5,594 bases of DNA, from NCBI GenBank assembly GCA_958349075.1, contig CATWBR010000312.1, forward strand, positions 1-5,594, in the 5' to 3' direction. Source of the stretch: an uncultured Clostridium sp. (lineage in GTDB: Bacteria; Bacillota; Clostridia; Lachnospirales; Lachnospiraceae). Under the pieces are notes generated by a model, which searched no databases, was not told the DNA's origin, and saw only the letters and a program-made list of their open reading frames with translations. The position numbers were made by a program, and so were the translations under genes. Shown here piece by piece: positions 1 through 5,594 of the stretch. Position 1 is the stretch's first letter; each line of letters opens with the position of its first letter.

Positions 1-42
1 TATTTATTCTTTACAAGAAATAGTGTTTTTATTTCATAGTTC

Positions 43-95
43 GTACAAGAACACCGCTATCTTCCCATCAGGGATGTTGGCGGTGTTCATTGTAT
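43..95. repeat. Long imperfect hairpin in upstream flank
   Basis: A perfect 9-bp inverted repeat (GAACACCGC at 49-57, GCGGTGTTC at 80-88) is extended inward by CTTCCC/GGGATG pairing with two mismatches and a 4-base loop at 67-70. It extends outward by about six more pairs (43-48 with 90-95) past one bulged base. Neither side carries a run of T, so it is not a standard intrinsic terminator in either direction. It could be the end of an upstream transcript, a relic of a repeat, or a protein-binding site. The structure is directly visible; its function is unknown. Confidence 0.6.
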
Positions 96-97
96 AA

Positions 98-215
98 GGC
101 CCTGACTGCAAAAAATTCGTTCAGACATGACACAAGGAATGATATGATTTCCTATTCAGATGCCGATTTTCTCATATTCCAAAATACAGATGGAGGCATT
201 AAGAAATAATTGGAA
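98..215. other. AT-rich intergenic flank, no gene seen
   Basis: No convincing gene is visible here. There is one 21-codon reading frame (144-209, +) starting at an ATG five bases after an AAGGA, but it lies upstream of the likely regulator promoter and has no recognisable product. A weak inverted repeat AGGAA/TTCCT (135-139, 149-153) surrounds its start. The composition is clearly more AT-rich than the downstream genes. Confidence 0.5.
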
Positions 216-244
216 TTGAGAAAAGTGGATTTTCACGATAAAAT
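216..244 (+). promoter_or_regulatory. Probable sigma-A promoter of the regulator-kinase operon
   Basis: TTGAGA at 216-221 (five of six matches to TTGACA) and TAAAAT at 239-244 (five of six matches to TATAAT) are separated by exactly 17 bases. Transcription would start near 251, giving a leader of about 70 bases before the regulator start at 323. This is the best-spaced pair in the upstream region. The placement rests on consensus match alone. Confidence 0.6.
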
Positions 245-288
245 AAAATGGAACTACACATCTGTTGTGAAGTTCTGTAACATTTTAT
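243..288 (+). promoter_or_regulatory. Imperfect inverted repeat and TGTNA direct repeats in the regulator leader
   Basis: ATAAAATG (243-250) pairs with CATTTTAT (281-288). Inside it GAACT (251-255) pairs with AGTTC (271-275), then CACA (257-260) pairs with TGTG (266-269); a five-base bulge lies at 276-280. The right half also carries TGTGA (266-270) and TGTAA (276-280) ten bases apart, the tandem half-site spacing usual for OmpR-family regulators. The element overlaps the -10 box and presumed start site of the promoter just upstream. It could therefore be an autoregulatory operator or a stem-loop at the 5' end of the mRNA. Its half-sites resemble those in front of the transporter genes. Confidence 0.4.
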
Positions 289-322
289 TGTGTTCTTAGT
301 TTAGAAAAGAGAGGGATTTTTC

Positions 323-1006
323 ATGAGGATATTAGTGGTGGAGGATGACCGCCTTTTGAATAACACGCTTTGCTACAACCTTTCTGTTGAAGGATATACG
401 ATAGACGCTGCTGTAACAAAAGCGGAGGCCGCGGCGTTTTGCGAAAAGCGGGACTATGATCTGATTGTGCTGGACGTGAACCTGCCGGATGGAAATGGCT
501 TTGATTTCTGCCAGGAGCGAAAGGAGCGCCGCCCCGACACCGCCATTATCTTCCTGACGGCCCACGACATGGAGAGCGATATGCTCCGGGGCTTCGAGCT
601 GGGAGCGGACGACTATGTGACAAAGCCCTTTCCCATCAGCGTATTCCGCAAAAAAGTTGCTGCCTTACTTTCCCGGGTGCAAAAGCAGTCAGGCAGCGAT
701 TTCTTCGACGATAGAAACCTGCGAATCGACTTCACGGGGATGAGCGCCACTCTGGCGGGGCAGGCAGTTTCCTTCACGCCGCTGGAATACAGGCTGCTGA
801 AGGTGCTGACGAAAAACCCGCAGATCGTACTCACGCGGCAGGCGCTATTGGAGAAGCTATGGGATGCGGATGAAAATTTTGTGGACGAGCATGCCCTGAC
901 CTCCGCCATCAGCCGTATCCGGGGCAAAATTGAGGGCAACGGGTTTTCTTATATCAAAACAGTATATGGCATGGGGTATCTGTGGATTGGAGGGATGAAT
1001 AAATGA
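323..1006 (+). CDS. OmpR/PhoB-family response regulator
   Basis: This 227-residue protein has the normal length and two-domain layout of the family. The receiver domain (about 1-118) shows the acidic pair Asp8/Asp9, the phosphoacceptor Asp51 in VLDVNLPDGNG, the switch Thr79 and Lys101 in KPF. The winged-helix DNA-binding domain (about 130-222) has the family features FTPLEYRLL (151-159), a recognition helix around 187-204 (VDEHALTSAISRIRGKIE) and the wing ending IKTVYGMGYLW. All residues needed for phosphorylation are present. The ATG at 323 follows a GAGAGGGA ribosome site by about seven bases. The stop overlaps the kinase start by four bases (ATGA), so the two are translationally coupled and the kinase is its evident partner. 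The likely targets are the palindromes at 2042-2065 and 2090-2103 and possibly its own leader; that is inference. No specific gene symbol can be assigned. Confidence 0.95.
   Translation: MRILVVEDDRLLNNTLCYNLSVEGYTIDAAVTKAEAAAFCEKRDYDLIVLDVNLPDGNGFDFCQERKERRPDTAIIFLTAHDMESDMLRGFELGADDYVTKPFPISVFRKKVAALLSRVQKQSGSDFFDDRNLRIDFTGMSATLAGQAVSFTPLEYRLLKVLTKNPQIVLTRQALLEKLWDADENFVDEHALTSAISRIRGKIEGNGFSYIKTVYGMGYLWIGGMNK
989..994 (+). promoter_or_regulatory. Ribosome binding site of the kinase
   Basis: GGAGGG lies inside the last codons of the regulator gene, eight bases before the ATG at 1003. It fixes the kinase start in the ATGA overlap. Confidence 0.8.
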
Positions 1007-2034
1007 CAGGTCTAAAACACTCCGTCAATCAAATTTGTGTCGGGGTGTACGTCATCCTTTTGCTGCTGTCCGCGGCCTTTCTTGCGGTGATGTACAGGCT
1101 GACCAACAACATGGAGGTGGTCTGGTATACCCTTGTGTTCCTACTGCTGGTTTTAGCATGCGTCGCCTTCTTTACTGCCGCCCTGCGCGGGAAGTTGACC
1201 GGATTCTCAGATAGACTGTGCGGGCTGCTGGACGCAATGACGGCGGGGAACATGGAGCTGCCAGAGCTGGCGGAGGAAGAAAGCCTATTCTATAAAATCA
1301 ATCACCGCCTGGTCCGCCTGTACGAAATCATGGGAGAAAACCGGCGCGGCATCGCAAAGGAGCGGGCCGAGCTGCAGGAGTTGATCTCCGATATTGCCCA
1401 CCAGGTGAAGACTCCTATCGCCAATCTGAAAATGGTGAACGCCACGCTTTTGGAGGAGCCTGTCCCGGAGGAAAAACGGAGGGAGTTTTTGCAGGCGGCC
1501 AGCGGCCAGCTGGACAAGCTGGATTTTCTGATGCAGGCCATGATTAAAACTTCCCGCCTGGAAACCGGCGTCATCGCCCTGGAGAAAAAGGAGCAGCGTA
1601 TCTATGACACACTGGCATCGGCGCTGGGCGGAATCCTGCTGAATGCTGAGAAAAAGCAGATTGAGGTTCTGGTGCGCTGCAATGAATACCTGCGCGTCTC
1701 CCATGACCGGAAGTGGACTAGCGAGGCGTTATTCAACATTTTGGACAACGCCATAAAATATACGCCCACCAGCGGCAGTATCCGAGTCTCAGTCGAGGAA
1801 CGGGAGATGTACTTGAAAATTGATATTGCCGACACTGGAATGGGAATCACAGAACAAAACCAGGGGGCCATCTTCAAACGGTTTTACCGGGAGGAAGCGG
1901 TGCGCGACGTAGAGGGTATCGGGATCGGTCTGTATCTGGCCAGGGAAATTATCACGATGCAGGGCGGCTACATCCTCGTTTCGTCCAGCCCGGGTCAGGG
2001 TGCCACCTTTTCTGTGTTCCTGCCCCGCAGGTGA
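1003..2034 (+). CDS. Intramembrane-sensing-type sensor histidine kinase
   Basis: This is a 343-residue membrane kinase. Two hydrophobic helices (about 11-31 and 41-61) are separated by only about ten residues, so there is no external sensor domain. A cytoplasmic linker (about 62-120) shows no clear PAS domain; a degenerate HAMP-like helix pair is possible. The dimerisation/phosphotransfer domain carries the H-box SDIAHQVKTPIA with phosphoacceptor His133. The ATP-binding domain has the N-box (Asn245 and Asn249 in NILDNAIKYTP), G1 (DTGMG, 277-281), the F-box (IFKRFYR, 290-296) and G2 (GIGIGL, 305-310), so it looks fully active. The length and near-absence of an external loop match BceS-type kinases, which take their signal from a partner ABC transporter. 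That role is inferred here from the transporter genes immediately downstream. It should phosphorylate the regulator encoded just upstream. Confidence 0.93.
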   Translation: MTGLKHSVNQICVGVYVILLLLSAAFLAVMYRLTNNMEVVWYTLVFLLLVLACVAFFTAALRGKLTGFSDRLCGLLDAMTAGNMELPELAEEESLFYKINHRLVRLYEIMGENRRGIAKERAELQELISDIAHQVKTPIANLKMVNATLLEEPVPEEKRREFLQAASGQLDKLDFLMQAMIKTSRLETGVIALEKKEQRIYDTLASALGGILLNAEKKQIEVLVRCNEYLRVSHDRKWTSEALFNILDNAIKYTPTSGSIRVSVEEREMYLKIDIADTGMGITEQNQGAIFKRFYREEAVRDVEGIGIGLYLAREIITMQGGYILVSSSPGQGATFSVFLPRR

Positions 2035-2041
2035 AAAACCA

Positions 2042-2065
2042 AAATATCACAAAATTGTGACATTT
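2042..2065 (+). promoter_or_regulatory. Upstream operator (palindrome 1) of the transporter promoter
   Basis: AAATATCACA, four bases, then TGTGACATTT: ten-base arms with a single mismatch. The core (2047-2060) is TCACA-N4-TGTGA, close to the TNACA-N4-TGTAA consensus reported for BceR-type regulators. It lies about 50 bases upstream of the -10 box, a usual place for an activator site. Binding by the regulator encoded in this window is inferred. Confidence 0.6.
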
Positions 2066-2088
2066 GAAGGGGCCGTGGAAGCACCTTC
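2066..2088 (+). repeat. Small hairpin between the two operators
   Basis: GAAGG (2066-2070) and CCTTC (2084-2088) form a five-base stem with a 13-base loop. No T-run follows, so it is at best a weak transcription stop after the kinase gene and could be chance. Confidence 0.25.
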
Positions 2089-2089
2089 G

Positions 2090-2103
2090 TGACATTTCTG
2101 TGA
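2090..2103 (+). promoter_or_regulatory. Proximal operator (palindrome 2) of the transporter promoter
   Basis: TGACA-TTTC-TGTGA has the same TNACA-N4-TGTNA form as the upstream palindrome; the two share the run GTGACATTT (2057-2065 and 2089-2097). The centres are 43 bases apart, close to four helical turns, so both would face the same side of the DNA. This copy covers the place where a -35 box would lie for the TATAAT at 2115. Confidence 0.6.
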
Positions 2104-2120
2104 GAATTGCCCTTTATAAT
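2092..2120 (+). promoter_or_regulatory. Promoter of the ABC transporter genes
   Basis: A perfect TATAAT -10 box lies at 2115-2120. The hexamer 17 bases upstream (ACATTT, 2092-2097) is a poor -35 box and lies within operator palindrome 2. A strong -10 with a poor -35 beside operator sites is the usual picture of an activator-dependent promoter. Transcription would start near 2127, giving a leader of about 26 bases. Confidence 0.7.
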
Positions 2121-2152
2121 CATGCTATCGATATGAAAGGATGGTTGTTTCC

Positions 2153-2818
2153 ATGAGCATTTTACAAGTAACCGACTTAAAAAAATATTACGGTGCAGAG
2201 CCTAATGTGACAAGGGCGTTAGATGGCGTGACCCTCTCCATTGAGCAGGGGGAATTTGCCGCCATTGTAGGCACCTCCGGCAGCGGCAAATCTACGCTGC
2301 TGCATATGATGGGCGGTCTGGATGTCCCTACCTCCGGCAGCATCGTGGTGCGGGGCAAGGAGCTGTCCCAAATGAAGGACGAGCAGCTGACCATTTTTCG
2401 CAGGCGCAACATCGGCTTTGTCTTCCAAAACTATAATCTGGTTCCCGTGCTGAATGTCTATGAAAACATTGTCCTGCCCGTGGAACTGGACGGCGACCAG
2501 GCAGACAGGCGGTATATGGAGGACATTGTGCATACGCTGGCTCTGGAGGATAAGCTCCAGAATATGCCGAACAACCTTTCTGGCGGACAGCAGCAGCGCG
2601 TGGCTATTGCCCGAGCGCTCATTTCAAAGCCCGCCATTATCCTGGCTGACGAGCCCACCGGCAATTTAGACAGCCGGACAAGCAGCGATGTTTTGGGTCT
2701 GCTGAAAACCACCAGCCGTAACTTCCATCAGACCCTTGTGATGATCACCCACAATGATGAGATTGCCCAGCTTGCCGACCGCATCATCCGGATTGAAGAC
2801 GGAAAAATCGCTGGATAA
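2153..2818 (+). CDS. ABC transporter ATP-binding protein, MacB/LolD/BceA-type
   Basis: This 221-residue soluble ATPase energises the permease encoded next. It has Walker A GTSGSGKST (40-48), Q-loop Gln92 in VFQNYNLVP, signature LSGGQQQR (142-149), Walker B IILADEPTG with Asp166 and catalytic Glu167, D-loop NLD (171-173) and H-loop His200. All are intact, so it should hydrolyse ATP. The length and the QNYNL and LADEPTGNLD wording are typical of the family that works with FtsX-like permeases (mechanotransmission or efflux rather than import). An in-frame ATG at 2141 exists, but it overlaps the AAAGGA ribosome site (2136-2141); the ATG at 2153, 11 bases after it and starting MSILQVTDLKK, fits the family better. 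It has its own promoter rather than relying only on read-through from the kinase gene. Confidence 0.94.
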   Translation: MSILQVTDLKKYYGAEPNVTRALDGVTLSIEQGEFAAIVGTSGSGKSTLLHMMGGLDVPTSGSIVVRGKELSQMKDEQLTIFRRRNIGFVFQNYNLVPVLNVYENIVLPVELDGDQADRRYMEDIVHTLALEDKLQNMPNNLSGGQQQRVAIARALISKPAIILADEPTGNLDSRTSSDVLGLLKTTSRNFHQTLVMITHNDEIAQLADRIIRIEDGKIAG

Positions 2819-2823
2819 GGAGG
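2818..2823 (+). promoter_or_regulatory. Ribosome binding site that sets the permease start
   Basis: A perfect AGGAGG begins in the last base of the ATPase stop codon and sits eight bases before the ATG at 2832. It selects this start over the in-frame ATG at 2754, which lies inside the ATPase gene without a comparable site. Confidence 0.85.
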
Positions 2824-2831
2824 GCCGACTG

Positions 2832-5402
2832 ATGAAGGATCTATTATTTGGAAACAACAACGCCACCATCATCAAACGGTTGTCCAGCCGCTATTTTAAG
2901 GCAGGGAAAAGCCGGAATGTGATTTCTGGTGTTGCCATAGCACTAACCACCCTCCTGTTTACCACGATATTTACCCTGGGCTCCGGCCTGATGGATACCG
3001 TGCAGGATCAGAATATCCGCCGACAGGGCGGCGATGGGCAGGCAGTTTTAAACTACATTAGCGACCAGGTATATGAGGACGTAAAGGGCCATCCGCTGAT
3101 AGATAAAATCGCCTACACCAAAGCGGTTTCTTACCGCCTGCAGTATCCCGGCGTGGAAAAATGGCCTGCCGATCTGTGGTATATGGATGATACAGCGCTG
3201 GAGTTTGCCCGCTATACGCCCACAACAGGGCGCCGGCCCGAGGCGGAAAACGAAATCATAGCTGATACCAGAACATTGGAGACCCTGGGCGTACCGGCAG
3301 AGGTCGGCCGGACAGTCACACTGCAATATGATATCAGGGGCACGCGTTACACCACCGATTTTACCCTGTGTGGGTTCTGGGAGACAGACATGTTAAGCGG
3401 CATCGGCCGTCTGATCGTGTCCAAAGCCTTTGTGGACGCCCATTCGGAACTTTTGACCTATACCTATCCGGAGGACAACGACTATTCAGGTATTGTAGCG
3501 GCCTATGTGATGTTTCGCGGCGGCGGGGCGGTGGAGCCGAAGCTGTTGCAGCTTCTTTCGGAAACCGGATATACCTGCGACATCATGGGCGGCAGCCCGA
3601 CCGACAGTAATTATGTCATTGCAAGGGTAAGCCCTGCCTATCAGAGCGGCGACTTACAGGGAAATCCCGTCCTGCTTCTATCCGGACTTGCCGGAATTTT
3701 GCTGATTATGGTGACGGGATATCTGATCATTTATAATATTTTTCAGATATCCGTTATACAGGATATCCAGTCCTACGGCCAGCTGAAAACCCTAGGAACC
3801 ACCAGCCGGCAGATCAAGCGGCTCATTGGCAGGCAGTCCCTGCGGCTTTCGGTCATCGGCATCCCCATCGGCCTGCTGACCGGCTTCCTGATCGGAAAGG
3901 CCCTGATGCCCTTCCTTATGGACGGCACGGTTTACAGTGCCGATGCGGGCGTCAAGGTGTCCGCCAATCCTCTCATCTTCATCGGTGCGGCTGCCTTTGC
4001 ATTTTTAACGGTATGGATCAGCGTCCGCAAGCCGGCAAAGATCGCAGGCTCTGTCTCGCCCATCGAGGCGGTCCGCTACACGGAAAGCGACGCCGGGGCA
4101 TTTGGGCACAAGGCCGCGCTGACCAAAAAATCCACAGACGGAGCGAAGATCCATTGCATAGCCCTGTCCAATTTGGGGCGGAATCGGAAGCGCACTCTGC
4201 TGGTGATTCTCTCCATGACCCTGAGCCTGGTGCTGTGGGGCACTGTGTTCACCCTGTCCAGCGGATTTGATATTGAAAAGTATGTGGCGAAGTTTGTGAA
4301 CAAGGATTTTGTCATCTCCACTGCCGACTACTTCAATTATAAGTTTGAGACCAGCGAGACAGAGCTGACCGCCTCTTTCGTGGAGGCCGTCAGGCAGCAC
4401 GACGCCTTTGCAGATGGCGGCGGCCTGTATGGCACCAGAACGCTGGAGGAATCCTTTTCCGCGGAGAGCGGGGCTGTCTCCAGTTACAACAAGGACGAGA
4501 AGGGCAACCCCTATGTCCAGTTTTTCGGCGCGGACGACTTCCTGCTGGAATCTATGGAGGTGGTGGAGGGAACCGTTGACTGGGAGGCGCTGAAAAGCGG
4601 AGGTTATGTGCTCTACGGCCTGGCCTGTGACGACAAAGGCAACGTGATCGACAATCCGGCCATCCAGCCGGGCGATACCCTCCGGTTCCATCATGTGGCG
4701 CAGGACGGGCTGACCAGCACCATTGACAGTACCTTTGACCTGACGGTGATGGCCAAGGTGCGGATCAACGAAAATACCGATACGACCCGCAACACCGGCG
4801 AGGCTCGCTTCTATCTGCCCACCGGACAGTTTCTGCCCCTCTGCGAGACCCCTCATATGGTCAGCTACCCCTTTAACGTCAAGGACGGAGCAGAAGCGGA
4901 CATGGAGGCATTCCTAAGCAGCTATGTGGAGGATGTGGAGCCCAAGATGAACTATGACTCGAAGGAGACCTACATTCGCTCCTTCCACGATCTGACTTCC
5001 CTGATTGTTACCATAGGCGGCGCGCTGAGCATAATCATCGGCTTTATCGGGATTGCAAACTTTGTCAACTCGGTTCTGACCAGCATCATCACCCGCCGCA
5101 AGGAGTTTGCTATGCTGCAGAGCATTGGCATGACCGGAAAACAGCTGAGGCGAATGCTTGCCTGGGAGGGGATATATTATGCCGCCGGTACCATCATCGC
5201 CTCGGCAGTAATCGGCACTGTTTTTTCCGCCGTCGCCGTCCGGGCCATCGCCAGCGGGATATGGTTTTTCACCTACCGGTTCATTTTCTGGCCTATGTTG
5301 GCGGTATACCCGTTTTTGCTTCTGCTGACAATGGTAATTCCCACGCTTCTGTACCGGGGAATCGTAAGGGACAGTATCATAGAACGGCTGCGGCAGGGTT
5401 AA
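2832..5402 (+). CDS. Duplicated FtsX/MacB-type ABC permease with two large external domains
   Basis: This 856-residue integral membrane protein is the partner of the ATPase 13 bases upstream. I count eight likely helices: about 30-52, 279-305, 336-358, 380-398, 454-478, 720-750, 781-805 and 818-840. They form two equal halves. In each half a first helix is followed by a large external domain (about 53-277 and 479-718) and then three helices of FtsX type. The coupling segment after the second helix of each half is recognisably repeated (QDIQSYGQLKTLGTTSRQIK at 310-329; TRRKEFAMLQSIGMTGKQLR at 754-773), as are the basic lead-ins to the first helix of each half (AGKSRN, GRNRKRT) and the half-ends (SPIEAVR, DSIIERLR). 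No lipoprotein or cleavable signal is seen. BceB-type permeases have ten helices and one external domain, so this is a different branch of the ABC3/MacB superfamily. A role in resistance to, or sensing of, envelope-active peptides is inferred from the neighbouring genes. The substrate is unknown. Confidence 0.92.
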   Translation: MKDLLFGNNNATIIKRLSSRYFKAGKSRNVISGVAIALTTLLFTTIFTLGSGLMDTVQDQNIRRQGGDGQAVLNYISDQVYEDVKGHPLIDKIAYTKAVSYRLQYPGVEKWPADLWYMDDTALEFARYTPTTGRRPEAENEIIADTRTLETLGVPAEVGRTVTLQYDIRGTRYTTDFTLCGFWETDMLSGIGRLIVSKAFVDAHSELLTYTYPEDNDYSGIVAAYVMFRGGGAVEPKLLQLLSETGYTCDIMGGSPTDSNYVIARVSPAYQSGDLQGNPVLLLSGLAGILLIMVTGYLIIYNIFQISVIQDIQSYGQLKTLGTTSRQIKRLIGRQSLRLSVIGIPIGLLTGFLIGKALMPFLMDGTVYSADAGVKVSANPLIFIGAAAFAFLTVWISVRKPAKIAGSVSPIEAVRYTESDAGAFGHKAALTKKSTDGAKIHCIALSNLGRNRKRTLLVILSMTLSLVLWGTVFTLSSGFDIEKYVAKFVNKDFVISTADYFNYKFETSETELTASFVEAVRQHDAFADGGGLYGTRTLEESFSAESGAVSSYNKDEKGNPYVQFFGADDFLLESMEVVEGTVDWEALKSGGYVLYGLACDDKGNVIDNPAIQPGDTLRFHHVAQDGLTSTIDSTFDLTVMAKVRINENTDTTRNTGEARFYLPTGQFLPLCETPHMVSYPFNVKDGAEADMEAFLSSYVEDVEPKMNYDSKETYIRSFHDLTSLIVTIGGALSIIIGFIGIANFVNSVLTSIITRRKEFAMLQSIGMTGKQLRRMLAWEGIYYAAGTIIASAVIGTVFSAVAVRAIASGIWFFTYRFIFWPMLAVYPFLLLLTMVIPTLLYRGIVRDSIIERLRQG

Positions 5403-5482
5403 CACTCAAGCCCCTTGTTAATGTGTATGACAAGGATACATTACCTGAAGAATATGTTGAGCTGCCATATTTCAATTTTTGA
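5403..5482 (+). pseudogene. Possible 3' remnant of a broken gene
   Basis: Immediately after the permease stop, another + frame (codon phase of 5480-5482, TGA) stays open and ends in protein-like sequence: KPLVNVYDKDTLPEEYVEL followed by PYFNF and the stop. There is no nearby ATG in this frame and no ribosome site, and its 5' part runs back out of frame into the permease gene. The codons are more AT-rich than those of the permease. This looks like the tail of a gene interrupted when the cassette was placed here, but with only about 26 codons chance cannot be excluded. I do not recognise the family. Confidence 0.3.
5413..5435 (+). repeat. Short inverted repeat after the permease
   Basis: CCTTGT (5413-5418) pairs with ACAAGG (5430-5435), extendable by two pairs including one wobble to leave a seven-base loop. 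It is not followed by a T-run, so it is a poor terminator candidate. No better terminator for the operon lies before the window ends. Confidence 0.3.
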
Positions 5483-5594
5483 TAACTGCAACTTTCAGAT
5501 TTTCGGGCCGTAAAATTGGAAGCGAACGGGGGTTAGACCGTCAGAGGCGCTTGTCTCCCAACTATTAAAAATAATGTCGGATTTTTACTATATC
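5483..5594. other. Downstream flank, no gene seen
   Basis: Mixed-composition, mostly AT-rich sequence to the window edge. A weak interrupted inverted repeat (TTGGAAGCG at 5516-5524 against CGCTT at 5548-5552 and CCAA at 5558-5561) surrounds a locally GC-rich stretch. No open frame of note, promoter or terminator is clear. Confidence 0.4.

Noticed and set aside
34..90. Minus-strand 18-codon frame (MNTANIPDGKIAVFLYEL) made from the upstream hairpin
   Set aside because: It looks protein-like, but it is only 18 codons, consists mostly of the hairpin arms and has no good ribosome site. I could not link it to any family.
144..209. Possible 21-codon leader peptide with a nearby AAGGA
   Set aside because: It lies upstream of the best regulator promoter and has no regulatory hallmark such as repeated codons or competing hairpins; probably chance.
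1285..1704. Minus-strand open frame of 139 codons opposite the kinase
   Set aside because: It sits opposite the conserved His133 phosphotransfer region of a clear kinase and its product shows no domain or plausible start signal.
323..2034. Assignment as a vancomycin-type VanR/VanS pair
   Set aside because: No van ligase or peptidase genes follow, the kinase lacks an external domain, and the downstream genes encode an ABC transporter, so a transporter-linked system fits better.
2141..2152. Alternative ATPase start at ATG 2141
   Set aside because: The ATG overlaps the ribosome site itself, leaving no spacing; the ATG at 2153 gives a standard family N-terminus.
2754..2831. Upstream in-frame start that would add 26 residues to the permease
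   Set aside because: It would overlap the end of the ATPase gene, the added residues are not membrane-like, and a perfect AGGAGG sits eight bases before the ATG at 2832.
4005..4856. Long minus-strand open frame of 283 codons opposite the permease
   Set aside because: It lies wholly inside the permease gene, which has clear domains and motifs. Its translation has no recognisable domain, and its length is explained by the GC-rich codons of the real gene.
2153..5402. Naming the transporter genes bceA and bceB
   Set aside because: The ATPase would fit, but the permease is about 856 residues with two external domains and eight predicted helices, unlike BceB, so the symbols would mislead.
1..5594. 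CRISPR array, tRNA, rRNA or insertion sequence
   Set aside because: I found no regularly spaced repeats, cloverleaf-like stretch, rRNA-like sequence, transposase or terminal inverted repeats in the window.

Overview
The window holds a compact four-gene module of the kind common in Firmicutes: an OmpR-family response regulator (323-1006), a sensor histidine kinase (1003-2034), an MacB/LolD-type ABC ATPase (2153-2818) and a large FtsX/MacB-type ABC permease (2832-5402). All four lie on the + strand. Strong AGGAGG-like ribosome sites, fairly GC-rich genes between AT-rich flanks, and this gene set suggest a Clostridia-type gut Firmicute. That placement is an inference; no taxonomic marker gene is present.

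Layout. Positions 1-322 are AT-rich and hold no convincing gene. They contain a strong hairpin (about 43-95), a good sigma-A-like promoter (216-244) and a second imperfect inverted repeat (243-288) around the probable transcription start. The regulator and kinase overlap by ATGA and are clearly co-transcribed. A 118-base gap (2035-2152) carries two copies of a palindrome of the form TNACA-N4-TGTNA, followed by a perfect TATAAT, so the transporter has its own promoter with likely operators. The ATPase and permease are 13 bases apart, and the permease ribosome site overlaps the ATPase stop codon. After 5402 the sequence turns AT-rich again. It holds the last codons of what may be a broken gene and no clear terminator.

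How it probably works. The kinase has two membrane helices with only a few residues between them, so it has almost nothing outside the cell to bind a ligand. Such intramembrane-sensing kinases (BceS is the best-known type) generally depend on a partner ABC transporter for the signal. The regulator would then be phosphorylated at Asp51, bind the twin palindromes and raise transporter expression. The expected role is defence against, or response to, an envelope-active compound such as a peptide antibiotic; the substrate cannot be read from the sequence. The permease is not a BceB-type protein: it has eight predicted helices and two large external domains in a duplicated layout, rather than ten helices and one external domain.

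The most interesting points are the twin-operator promoter, the pairing of a BceS-like kinase with a duplicated MacB/FtsX-type permease, and the AT-rich edges with a possible gene remnant, which hint that this is a cargo cassette in a mobile or variable region. The individual protein families are well known. I see no evidence of a wholly new type of system.
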